Assembly (NCBI RefSeq): GCF_963855985.1
Contig: NC_087096.1
Location: 5,332,001 to 5,396,000, forward strand
Direction: 5' to 3'
Length of the DNA: 64,000 nucleotides
Source of the DNA: Ostrinia nubilalis
Lineage: Eukaryota; Arthropoda; Insecta; Lepidoptera; Crambidae
Part shown: positions 34,691 through 45,596 of the stretch, piece after piece
Layout: every line of letters begins with the position of its first letter
Numbering within the stretch: the stretch's first letter is position 1
Position numbers and translations under genes: made by a program
Notes under the pieces: generated by a model
What the model was told of the DNA's origin: nothing
Database searches by the model: none
The model's input: the letters and a program-made list of their open reading frames with translations, nothing else

Positions 34691-35943
34691 CTATTATTCT
34701 TCAAAAAAAGTTTTGCTAGTCAGCAAGTAGGTACGATGTGAATATAAATGAAATGCGTAAATAAATCACCCGCATATTCACAAGTAGCATAATCAAGGAA
34801 AGACATCAACAATCACTTACATTTATTTACATTTGGTACGATATTTCCAAATGAAGAACTTTACAAAGATTTCCTATCCCTTAAACCATGTGGGTGTATC
34901 TGCAATTTTAAATGTGACATTTGTACAAGGCGTGTTTTGCGGAACCATTAAGTAATTGGACGAAGCACACGATGTCGACTGTACTTCCCATTAACGTAGT
35001 TACGCTGAAAAATACTCGCTACGCGGAAACGCGTGGATGACGATGAATTCTGAAAATATTAACCTTTCTACTACTGTTATTTTGCATGATACGCATTTTA
35101 ATGTATCTTTTTAGAGGAAATGTATAAGGACCTTGTACCAACAAAACCTTAGTGGTTTCCTGAATGCTGTCAAAACCAATTAATTGTCTGTAATTTTATT
35201 TGGTAAATAAATGAAAAAAAAAACTATAAAAAATTATACGAGTATACCTACTAATACGAAAAATATGGACCTGCTAAAAATGTACATAATTCTAGTTCTA
35301 GTTCATAAATAATTGGCTCGTCTAACTTTGCACCACCTATGTTGATCAGAAATAATGCAGGATTCTAATGGTGAAAGATTTTTAGAATCGGTTCATTAGT
35401 ATTAATGAACTTATTCAATACAAACAAACAATCAAATCTTTCTTCTTTATAATAGTAGTGTAGATTTATTTAAAACATATTATTCCATAAATCATAAGTT
35501 TAATTTAGTTTCATACAAATACCTACGTGCAGAGTAGGAAACGGGCTTGACACGTGACCAAACATTTACATCCTTTGTTTACAATAACTTTGCTTTGTTT
35601 GTAACTAGATGGTGCTGTGTGAAATTTACAAGGCAGTATAACAACTAAGCAATAAGTAAGTTGTAAATATTTAAACAATCGAAGTACAGACACAACAGAA
35701 TTTCAAATGTGTCTGGCTGTCGGCGGTTTGGCAATGGCGATACATCACGTGAGTTTAACGACCGACAATATTAGGCATTCGCGTAAATTTCCTTTGGGAA
35801 TACAGATATTTCTTTAAAAATACAGGACTCCCAAGAGCGACAAGTTAGGTACCTACTTTTGCTACTTTTTGCATTGAACAAAATTCTTCTTCAAATTCTT
35901 GAAACTTAGTAAATATTCCCTTAGTGACCCTAACTAATCTAAT
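34691..35943. other. Non-coding; Helitron 5' end on minus strand
   Basis: At 35464 the minus strand begins A|TCTACACTACTATTATAAAG, the start sequence of the Helitron at 26575. It runs toward about 35270, but no CTAG end can be assigned. Otherwise nothing recognised. Confidence 0.45.
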
Positions 35944-35947
35944 TATA

Positions 35948-36722
35948 GTCTATCCAATATAGCTTGATTAGAATGACGGCTGTCAAACGAATGTGACTAG
36001 TGCTGTGTATGTTTCGTACGGTTCACATAGATGTATCGATAAGTTTTCGAAAAAATGATATAAAAAATGCACCCAATTTTTCTTCATATCTTTATTCATA
36101 AAAATGACAATTATGATTTAAATTTAAAGACAGTAAAATTTAAAATTCATGTCAAGGGTGTACAACCTAAGTCGTAGTCATTATCATCAGTGTTCTTCAG
36201 TGGTTTTTTCCTCTCGCTATAGGGCGGTGGGCATCTCTTCTAGAGCAACGGTGCTATGAATACCCAAAAAATTACCGGTGATTGATTTCCGATGTTTGAT
36301 TATTTAAGAATGAAATGTTTTTTGGTTTTTAATAGTGAACATTTAGAGAAACGTATAACTTGACTTAAATATGTTAAAAAATTAGAAAAAAAATTTGTTA
36401 AATATGTTAAAAAAATAGTTTTAATTTAATATGTCCCAACACTAACATTTTTGTAACTAGAGATAACCTTGTAGAGACGTCGTTAATACTCTAGCTTGAT
36501 TTTTATAATTTCGAATTACTACTTATTGGTGTAATTTAACGCTGCATTTACACGAAATTAACAATTTTATTGGAAGCACTGTCGTCGAAAATATTGTTTG
36601 TAGGTCAGACGTGAATTATTTCTTGTCCGCCAATATATTTAGCTCTCATTGATCGCTACTACAAAGTTATGTCGTTACTTTTGATGGCAGCTGTCATTCT
36701 AATCAAGCTATATTGGATAGAC
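35948..36722. mobile_element. MITE, 775 bp
   Basis: Ends are inverted repeats of about 36 bp (GTCTATCCAATATAGCTTGA at both termini), flanked by TATA at 35944-35947 and 36723-36726. The duplication may be only TA. No ORF. Superfamily unclear (Tc1/mariner-like if TA). Confidence 0.82.
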
Positions 36723-36726
36723 TATA

Positions 36727-37812
36727 GTACTTATTAAGTACAAAACTAAAACTGAACATATGTTACCATATTAATAAGAGCATTCAATCAAAGTCGGTAA
36801 CACATTTTAGCCATGCAACTTGCGCTGACTCGGTAGACTAACTTAAATAATTTCATAACAAATTCATTTCGAGAACACCAGGTGGTTTCACACCCGCATC
36901 AGAACTCTCTTGACCCATCATGGCTTGGACCTAACTGAGTTTTATATTATACGCCATATGCTATTATTAGCCAAACATTTATACTTGGCTAGACCCGCAC
37001 TCAATGGTTTTGTGGCTAAGGATCGTCAAAAGTCTATCAAACTCTATACAAAAATCAGCGGTTATGGTTATAGTTACGGTTAAACAAACAGGAGTAAGAG
37101 AGAGTAGAGCTACACAGGAGTTGCAGCGGTGGGATTTGGGAACGAGAGGTGGGAATAATCCCGTATAGTTACGGTTAAAGTAAAATAAAGTAAAATGGTT
37201 CAACTCAGCCTTAAAGGTAACCCACTACACCGGTTTGATAAGACCTGATCTACCACTTTTCTCTTTATACTCTGGCTAGTTTAGACCCACACAATAGTTT
37301 TGTGCCTTAAACACGACCACCACACCCGGTCTGATTATTAGACCCAAACGGCTTGTGGTCTAAAGGCAATCACCGGTCTCATCATGAAAGTTAGATAACA
37401 TGCTCACAGCTCAATATATGTACCTAGGTAGGTATTAAATGAAACCAACTCGAAATGCAAACGCTCATTGCAACAAAATTCCCGCTAATATGTTGATGCA
37501 AACAAAAAAAACACTGTCACGAATATTCGACACGACACGCCAGTTTTAAACTCGGCCTTATGATCCAGGTTATAAGGTTGAACTGTGGGGCGGGTTTGAA
37601 GTAATTTATTAATCACTTAAACCCTGGAGACACGACACGCTCCCTAATTAATCAAGGCTCGGGGGAGTCTGTGCACTGCATGCAGATGAGACTGTTATTA
37701 AGTACGTCATCCCGTTAATTTTATTTAACTTCGCGAGTGTACTTTAACCGGCGGACAGCGGGACTTTAGCTGTGTTATTGTTTAACTCACTTTTTCAGAT
37801 GTCAAATGTAAA
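36727..37812. other. Non-coding, nothing recognised
   Basis: Short frames only. A phrase containing 'tagttacggttaaa' occurs twice (about 37071 and 37158). Confidence 0.4.
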
Positions 37813-38187
37813 ATAATTTATGGTTAAACAAACTTACCTTAAGTGAAGTTTGACCGTAATTATACGAGTCGCTGCATCCGAAGAGATTTTCATATTTACC
37901 AGGTAGTCCACTTCTCATTGTACTAGGCATCGAACATTTTAGAGCATACAATACAAAAAAGTACTTGTTATGACTCGATATCCGGCGGTAGTGGGGCACG
38001 CTTACGTCACACCCCTCCAACCGTCGAGTCGTCATTCATTTCAGAGTATGATTTCGCTAAAGTTAAGTAAGGGTAAGTTAAGTGTAAACTTAGGGGTAGG
38101 GCGGGAATGAAAATCTCTTCGGATGCAGCGACTCGTATAATTACGGTCAAACTTCACTTAAGGTAAGTTTGTTTAACCATAAATTAT
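37813..38187. repeat. Left terminal module of DIRS element B
   Basis: Inverted arms 37813-37893 and 38107-38187 (81 bp, reading as perfect), enclosing a core that is the reverse complement of the right end at about 43591-43743. It corresponds to the internal complementary region expected next to one ITR of a DIRS element. Confidence 0.75.
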
Positions 38188-38230
38188 ACTTCGTCGCTGC
38201 ATCCTCGAGATTTTCATATTTACCAGGTAG
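38182..38230. repeat. ITR of DIRS element B, left
   Basis: 49 bp, exact reverse complement of 43722-43770. Confidence 0.85.
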
Positions 38231-41200
38231 ATGTTTAGAGAGCTTTAGTGAAATCAAAACTATGATAAATACGTTATTTAAATAAATAAGACCTTTATAA
38301 AGAATATTTATACATAATAGGTATTATCGTTAAGTAAAGTATTATCAAAATGCGAAGCAGAAGGTCTTGCTTCAAAATTTAAGAATATAATTTAAGGTAA
38401 TTTTCTAGATTAGCCTGCTGCTTTTCTTTTAATCGATTCTATGATAACTTTTCAACCATTAGTTGTTGCATGACGGACACTTTGTGCGGAATATAATTTT
38501 AGGTTATATCAATATAACTCTCACGTAATGAAAAAATATTCAAATATGTTTAATCTATCCTAGAGGTTCTTGCATTGTGGTAAAATTTCTTCGTAGTTTG
38601 AGATTAGTTTTTTAGTATTAGCACAGAATAAGTAATAGTACAGGTACAGAAGGATTACTCCGCAAGACGATTTAAATAAATGCGAGTCTTGCTGCGACGC
38701 GATAAAGTGGAATTCAGCTCGCACAGCACTACGTACCTACAATTTTATTCACCTACAAGTTTTGTCTCTTTCTATCGCGTGCCTCTGAACTCTTCTTACG
38801 CTGTTAGGGTTGCTGTCTAGTGAAAAAATAATTAATCTTCTTATATGTAATGAGGTACGTATGTAGCATTCATGACTCATACGCATTCATTATGGAAAAC
38901 CTTGGGAGAGGCCTTTGTCCAGGTGTGGACCTCATTTGGCTGAAACGAACGAACGCATTCTGAGCAGTAGATAGTCATGGTAGGTTAGGTTCCTATCTTA
39001 GATTAATTATTGGCTTTATTAATCTAAGGTTCCTATACTATCCTAAGAATTATTGATTACCTACATGGATAACATACCTTTCAGCATCTCTGGGAAGCGA
39101 AAAAAAAGATAAATCCGGTAGATTTCTTTTCGAGTTTAAATACCCGAACGCCGCACAATATTTCTTTCTCTTTATGTCCATTTTTAAATAATACTTCGAT
39201 CATAGAATTAGGTACGTACTACAACGCACGCCAGCGTCCTGACGGGCGCGCGCGTGACACTCGACCGATATAATACCCGCCGGCGGGGCGCTTCGCTGTA
39301 GGTAATTATCGGATGTACCGCGCGGAGTGAGCCAGGCCTGGTATTAGTAAGGATACGAATATAACTTGTTATTTCTGTAAACTTGTAAGAAATAATTGTA
39401 TTTGCTGGAATAATAACTCTGATATTGAAAACAATACTTTAAAGTGCAACTGGGATCGCCCGGGTGCTAAAGTATTAGTAAAATCACCGGTAAATATAAT
39501 AGGCCAGGTGTCCCATTCTTCTGAGAGTTAATATTTTTACTACTTCTTTTTTATGTAATAAATACTTAATAGTATTCTGATGGTAATTTTCTGCTTCAAA
39601 TAAAATGTAGCTGTTGTTTGAAATTTTGCCTTCGCTTTTAAGTTTACACAATAACTGTTTTCTGGGGTCAGATTTTGTATATTGAGCTATGATAATTGAA
39701 TTTATATCTAGTTTAAGATTTTTATTTCCCCAAGAATTAAAACAATTCACTAACGTGAGAGAAGCACAATGTTTAGTAACACTAGCTTTGGATTGGAAAC
39801 ATAATAACCAAACTGAGAACGATAACTTTATATTAACAGAATATAAAATTAAAGATTAACTAAATAAGTGGGTACTTCGCAAAAATTTGCGCGCAATCCG
39901 TGAGTATCGCCAGTCAGCGTGCTCAGTCCGACAGAACGTCGGCACACAAAAGAGGTGGCTTATTCTAACTACGTTCAGGTAATGAAACGTTTTATTAAAC
40001 GTTTTTGCAGATAAGTGTGTGTGTATATAAGATAGGATAACATTTATTTATTTATATTTTTGCACATAAAACTGTACAGTGGCGGACTTAATGCCAAGTG
40101 GCATTCTCTGCCAGTCAACCACAGGTCTAGTAGAGAGACTAAGGCGGTGCAATAAACATGAAGAATAAAATATATAGACTTTGATATATTACCACTTTTC
40201 CTTTGTATATTTACTGAGTTTATCTGTCAGTAGCACAAATTGAATTATTTATTTACTTTTAAACGCGGTCTTAATAAAAAAATAGTTAAAATAAGCAATA
40301 TTAATACATCATGTCAAGACCGATTTCATGTATCGTATATAAGTATACGCTTAGAGCAGAGAGCGTTATCTAAAATTGTACTTTGATGTCATTTTTCTGA
40401 AATAAACACTTCATTGCATGCAGAGTTTACCTCTAATTGACTGTGTACGTTATAGATGTTATACTTAGTGTTTTAATAGAGCTTATGCTCTTACTTACTT
40501 ACACTTACACAAGAACGTATGTTCTTGGTAAACCAATAGAATAAATAAATGAATTTATTTATTACTTTACTTTTACTAAGTAAGTAAATAGTACTTCAAA
40601 AAATAATATATTTCCTTGTTTTGTCTTATTGTTTGTCAAACCAATTGTGTTGTGTGAGACCCACAAAAAATAACACTCAAATCTTTTATTTCAGTAAGCT
40701 TGAAGATGTTACAGAGGTAACCTTACGGTAGCAGAAATATTCATACATCGCACAGCTGTCTGTAGCCGATTAACTGTTTCTTAATTATGATGTTATAGGT
40801 AAATATTTAAATTAAATAAATAATAATATTTGTATTGCTTATCATTTTTTGCGATAGAAAGAAACCACAACCGAGAGCCGAAACACCAAGTCACGAAATA
40901 ATGTACTAACATGAAGTTGGGGCCATTTCCCACACTACATATTTAGGAATAAATATTCGATTCGTCATTCCTATAGAATGATATAGTTTATTAGGTATTG
41001 TTAACGTTTGGATTCGTTGTTATGTTGATAATATTTATGGAAATTTACCAGTTTCTTGTTAACATTGCTAAAAGTAAAAAGATGATGATGATAGGTATAT
41101 TAAGTAATGGGTATCTTAAGTAGGTATCTTGCTTGTGGGATAAGACTCTTTACATAAATTCATTAATTTAGGCGACTGAACTAAATTCTTTACTCGAGTA

Positions 41201-42304
41201 AAAGATATGAACGTAAATGGTTTACGATTATCGTAGAATTACTCTTCTCAGTTACACTGGATTTGATATACATATCAAATATTTATGTATAATATGTATA
41301 ACTATGTATTGAAAAAACATTGCAGTTCTTAGGTAGACCAAAGTGAAAATGTTTATAAGTTGTTGGCATAAGCTTCTGTTTTGTAACTATGGAATGAAGC
41401 TGGTATACTGGTTTAAATTAAACCTTATCACGAGACCAGAATAAAGCGTAGAAAGCGGAAATAATTCGCTGTTGTTTGTTTTTGACGAAATTGCTGTAGC
41501 AATCGCTGGTCGTCGCTGCTGTTCATAAGGATGACCGAAACTGAAACTGCTGATGTGTTTTGGCACTCAAAACCTAAAGGTAGGATTACTGCTATTAAAT
41601 ATCTGATATAATTTATAATCTTAATAATTTTGGTGTTTATCATGCCACCGTTCAATAAAGCTGCTGCTCAAAAAATTGCGACAGTTGCACTACTACTGTA
41701 GGGTGTTGGTGATGTTTGCGCACGCGCACACATACAGTAACCGGATGGTGTTGAGGAAAAGAAATGCGTGAACCGGTTACCCCACACAGAGGCAAATATT
41801 CGAAAATAATATTTGAACATTTAAATAACGTTTTCTTGATTTAGATTAAAGTCCTTATTCCTATTGTAATTTTAATTTAATTTATGGACTTGTATAAAAG
41901 TTTTAAATAAATACATTTTATCATTTTGTGTATTTTTCTTTTTTATTACTATTTCTGCGTTTCCTCGAGCAGTTACCTTGAGGGATAAGCCCCCCGTTTT
42001 AATTTATTTGCGTAAGAGACACGTGACAACATGTGCAAGTATTTTAGTCAACTTCTGGATTGACTCGTCCCTCAGTCAATTAGCCAAGATTCGCCCAAGC
42101 GTTCAGAATATTATCTCATCTCCAAATTGGAGTGCGTACACCTCAGTTTTACTTTTTAGGCTGACCTAAGCCTTCCAAAATATTATTGGCTAACGGGATA
42201 ACTTTTCCGTGTCTGAAGTTAAAACTATTTACCTATGTAACCTCTATATCCGGTTTTGCTGGTTTAACAGACTGATATTTCCTCCTGTGTTGAATCATCC
42301 GATT
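38231..42304. other. Interior of element B, mostly unrecognised
   Basis: AT-rich; the longest frames are 88 codons (39484-39750, minus) and 75 codons (41428-41655, minus), neither with a recognised domain. A GC-rich patch at about 39225-39330 includes a TATAATA word (39270) and CpG-rich sequence, possibly promoter-like. An RTE tail lies at 38889-38952. Confidence 0.4.
38889..38952 (+). mobile_element. Very short RTE LINE tail with 8-bp TSD
   Basis: 64 bp encoding W-K-T-L-G-E-A-F-V-Q, then the stop and ACGAACGA tail, flanked by acgcattc at 38881-38888 and 38953-38960. Extreme 5' truncation. Confidence 0.8.
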
Positions 42305-43010
42305 CTTTTGATATTTCGAATCACTACTCTAGGTAATAGTTATATGACCTCAATCGCATCGAGGTTCTTCATAACGATTATGGTATTTCGGTAGTAATCG
42401 CATTACTACTCAAGGAAATACATAATATATATAAGGTCTCGCTGATGGTTTACAGGTTGATTATTCGAAATCATTGTTTTAGTACAATTGAATATAGTTT
42501 CTTATTTTATTTAAATAGTTTAAACAAAAAATCTGATAGGTAGGTCCTGTATGTAAATACACCAGCCAAGTAAATTTAGTTACGTTCAATAGCAATTATG
42601 ATAGCAATGGACGCACTCACCTTACGACACCGTTTTTCGGACGGGGCGACATAGGTCGCGAAGGGCAGTTGCAGAGCAGCTGAACCACGGCGGGGTCCCA
42701 CCTGGGCGCACGGGAAGACGACGGGGCGGCGGGGCCAGTGGTCACGGCAGGCGCGCCGTGCGGAGGCACGCAGCGAGTTTTTGTTCTTGTGAACTGTATG
42801 TCGGTAGTAATCGCATCACTACTCTAAGAAACTCTTATTTGACCTCAATCGCATCGAGGTTCTTTATTAAGATTTTGGTATTTCGGTAGCAATCGCATCA
42901 CTACTCTAAGAGATTCGTATTTGACCTCAATCGCATCGAGGTTCTTTATTACGATTTTGGTATTTCGGTAGTAATCGCATCACTACTCTTAGGAAATACA
43001 TAGATTACTT
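42305..43010. repeat. 82-bp repeat array, interrupted
   Basis: Unit containing 'gacctcaatcgcatcgaggtt' words and 'ggtatttcggtagtaatcgc' words. Unit anchors fall at 42346, 42841 and 42923 (the last two 82 bp apart). The first unit is separated from the rest by about 380 bp that includes the GC-rich candidate exon. The words are themselves short palindromes (cctcaatcgcatcgagg). Confidence 0.75.
42621..42793 (-). CDS. Candidate exon 2 of a gene in element B
   Basis: 173 bp on the minus strand, far more GC-rich than its surroundings, open in the frame set by the upstream candidate exon. Acceptor-like ATACAG (weak pyrimidine tract) before it and a consensus donor AAG|GTGAGT after it. The encoded peptide is Arg/Pro/Ala-rich (R-A-S-A-R-R-A-C, then W-P-R-R-P-V-V-F-P-C). 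No domain recognised. A second frame is also open, so GC content alone could explain it. Confidence 0.35.
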
Positions 43011-43356
43011 TAATAGCATTAAGGTAAGATTCCATGAACACGGTATGAACTTCATCACAGCACAACTCACATCACAGCACAACTCAGTGTTAAATTAGGA
43101 TCCAATATATTACGTACCTATGTACGAGCACAGATTGAACATAGTCGAAAATATTTTGCCATTCCTTTTACAGTTGGGTAAAAACAAAATAATTGTTTTA
43201 AATATTCCCCAAACTCATCTGCCTCTCGGTCGGTACACTCTTGCCAGAGAGGTCGTAGTCATCATTGTGATTCACGATGAGTGATGTTTTTTGCAATACG
43301 GCGCGATTCCTCGCAGACTGCAGCTTGGCAGGCACTTTCGTTGGCGGAGCACTTAC

Positions 43357-43522
43357 CTACTTGCGGCCTTGATCCGGTCTCCTGATTCCCCAACAGGTAG
43401 CCATTATTATCCTCCAAATGTCGCGTCGCTCTAGACGACGTAATAACTGTGTATTTTATCGAAATGTTTACTTTTATGGTCATTTCACATTTAAACACAC
43501 ACGAAGCACACACTTTTTCCAA
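43357..43522 (-). CDS. Candidate exon 1 of a gene in element B
   Basis: Minus-strand ATG at 43522, 248 bp inside the right terminus; in element A the gag ATG is 297 bp inside. 55 codons (M-E-K-V-C-A-S-C-V-F...) end at a consensus donor TAG|GTAAGT in phase 1, which joins in frame to 42793 across a 563-bp intron holding the 82-bp repeats. No homology recognised. Confidence 0.38.
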
Positions 43523-43590
43523 TTTAATTTAATTTAATTTTGCGGCACGAACGAGAAATTTCGATGTTACGATGCCCGCACTATCGAAGC

Positions 43591-43770
43591 GAATGACGAC
43601 TCGACGGTTGGAGGGGTGTGACGTAAGCGTGCCCCACTACCGCCGGATATCGAGTCATAACAAGTACTTTTTTGTATTGTATGCTCTAAAATGTTCGATG
43701 CCTAGTACAATGAGAAGTGGACTACCTGGTAAATATGAAAATCTCGAGGATGCAGCGACGAAGTATAATT
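43591..43770. repeat. Right end and ITR of DIRS element B
   Basis: The last 49 bp (43722-43770) are the ITR. The preceding 130 bp or so is the reverse complement of the core of the left module. Confidence 0.8.
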
Positions 43771-43941
43771 CGTCTTATATGGCCCGGTTGCTGGTTAGAC
43801 CCAGGTTTAGTGTACTTAGGGACTTACACCAAAACTTCATTTACCTATATAAATAAGTTTGACAGGATTTTCGCATCAGTCAATAATTTAATTTCGCCTT
43901 GTTGGCAGACGGGCAGTATTGGGTGACCTTTAGTAAAATGT

Positions 43942-44381
43942 ATAATTGAAGATCAAACGAACTTAACAAGTGAAGTTCGATCATAATTATGTGAACAGCT
44001 TCATTCGAAGCGATTTATACATTTATTGGTTTACATATTGTAGTAGCGCCCCCAAGCACTAGCCTTCCACGCATTTTTTAAAGTTATTTTTATTTTTTAA
44101 GTCGATTTAATAAAATTCAATTTGATTGAATCGAGTTTAAAAAATGGCAACACTTAAGTGACGTATTTCCGAGTACCCCCACTACGTAGCTCGCTTTAGC
44201 CGGCGGCCATTTGCTGCGAGTCATTTTGTTTACAGCTAAATCGTTTCATATTTTAATTTTTAGTTTCAGATTAAGGGAGGGTTTAGTTGATAGGGTGGGT
44301 GTGTATAAATCGCTTCGAATGAAGCTGTTCACATAATTATGATCGAACTTCACTTGTTAAGTTCGTTTGATCTTCAATTAT
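43942..44381. repeat. Left terminal module of DIRS element A
   Basis: Inverted arms of about 80 bp around a core that is the reverse complement of the right end. Acts, by family analogy, as the internal complementary region that lets the element copy its ends through a circular intermediate. Confidence 0.8.
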
Positions 44382-44435
44382 GTTTCACAGCTTCATTCTT
44401 TGCGATTTATACATTTATTGGTTTACATATTGTAG
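44377..44435. repeat. ITR of DIRS element A, left
   Basis: 59 bp, reverse complement of 49100-49158. Confidence 0.88.
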
Positions 44436-44601
44436 GATGTTGAGAGAGTAACTACATATTATGAAAATAAAATAAAATGTGAAACGAACAGGTAAGTTTT
44501 TATTTATGTCATTAAAATAATGTAACATAAATATATGTATAAAGAAATACTATATTATACTATAATCAATAACATTTCTTTACAGAAAAAATCATCAGGA
44601 A

Positions 44602-45596
44602 TTACAAGCATGCATCTAATATAGATTCAGCAAACTGATTGGAGTTTGTGACAATTTCCTTATTATAAAATTTTGCAAAAACTGAAGATGAATCACTCCA
44701 ACCTGCAGTTTTCCTAATAACATCTATATTGACCCCGGATTTGTTGGCTGAAGAAGTCGCCGCGTGACGAGTGCTGTGTGCAGTGAAAATATCAGTGTTA
44801 ATACCACTACATTGAAGAGTATTTTTAATCCAGTGACTTAGAGTTTGTGATGTAACTTTAGAATATGGACGTTTGTAACTAATGAATAAATGATCATTAT
44901 CATTTTTGCGAAGTGTTTGAGTTTTACGAATATACTCTTCTAAACATCTAGCGGGACAAATTTCGGGACGAGAATTATAAAAGGGCAATCTTAAAAAGGG
45001 TTGAAATGAATTTGGTTTTGAGGTTTTTACTAAATCCGGTATTTTAATGGTAATTTCGATAGATGGTTGAGTAGTGATATTACTTAACTTTATCAAAGAT
45101 AATGTTTGGACACGGTGAGCAGTCACCAAAGCCAACAAAGTCAGGGTCTTTTTGGAAAGTGTTTCCAGATCGAGATCTACGTTAGGCCACTTTTCTGCCA
45201 AATAATTTAAAACAATATTAGGGTTCCAAGTCATGTTATACTTTGGTACCGTGGGTCTCAATCTGAAAACACCTTTTATAAACCGTTTTATACGGTCATC
45301 ATCTAATAATTCTTTACCTAACAATAATGACAAGGCGGATTTATAAGAATTTATAGTACCATATTTAGCCCCTTTATCGAAAATACTCGTGAGAAAATGA
45401 ATGATTAGGGACGGAAACTTTCATATAATCATAATTATAGATCGCACAATAGGTAATCCAGGCTCTGATACAGCCGTTATATTGTTTATATGTATTGTCT
45501 GATAAGGAGGCTAACATAATTTCGACTGATCTTGGAGATAAGAATCTTTTTAGTAGAGCTTGCCTGACAACTTCGCGGCAGCTAAGCGTAACGTCT
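44602..45596 (-). pseudogene. DIRS tyrosine recombinase, one frameshift
   Basis: The catalytic domain is open from 45405 down to 44602 and has the full tyrosine-recombinase set, numbered from a TTG at 45333: R74 (A-H-R-V-Q-T-L), H186 and R189 (H-S-T-R-H), W212, nucleophile Y223 (A-K-F-Y-N). The N-terminal core-binding part (R-Q-A-L-L-K-R-F; S-L-S-D-N-T-Y-K-Q-Y) is encoded upstream in another frame. It overlaps the end of the pol frame, as usual for DIRS. The two parts are offset by one base at a run of three G (plus 45408-45410). The enzyme would insert circular cDNA into the host genome. Recoding at that site is possible but unproven. Confidence 0.8.

Larger units (their letters stand above)
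37813..43770 (-). mobile_element. DIRS-type element B, no RT or recombinase found
   Basis: 5958 bp bounded by DIRS-like termini with the same layout as the neighbouring element A. A 49-bp perfect inverted terminal repeat (38182-38230 / 43722-43770). Outside the left ITR is a module (37813-38187) with 81-bp inverted arms, whose core (about 37885-38037) is the reverse complement of the element's right end (about 43591-43743). The interior has no recognisable RT, RNase H or tyrosine recombinase. It does have two minus-strand candidate exons where element A has gag. It may be a non-autonomous DIRS derivative, a badly decayed one, or two solo termini flanking foreign DNA. Orientation is by analogy with A. 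Confidence 0.6.

Noticed and set aside
39484..39750. 88-codon minus-strand ORF as part of a DIRS gene
   Set aside because: No RT, RNase H or recombinase motif in it; AT-rich chance frame is more likely.
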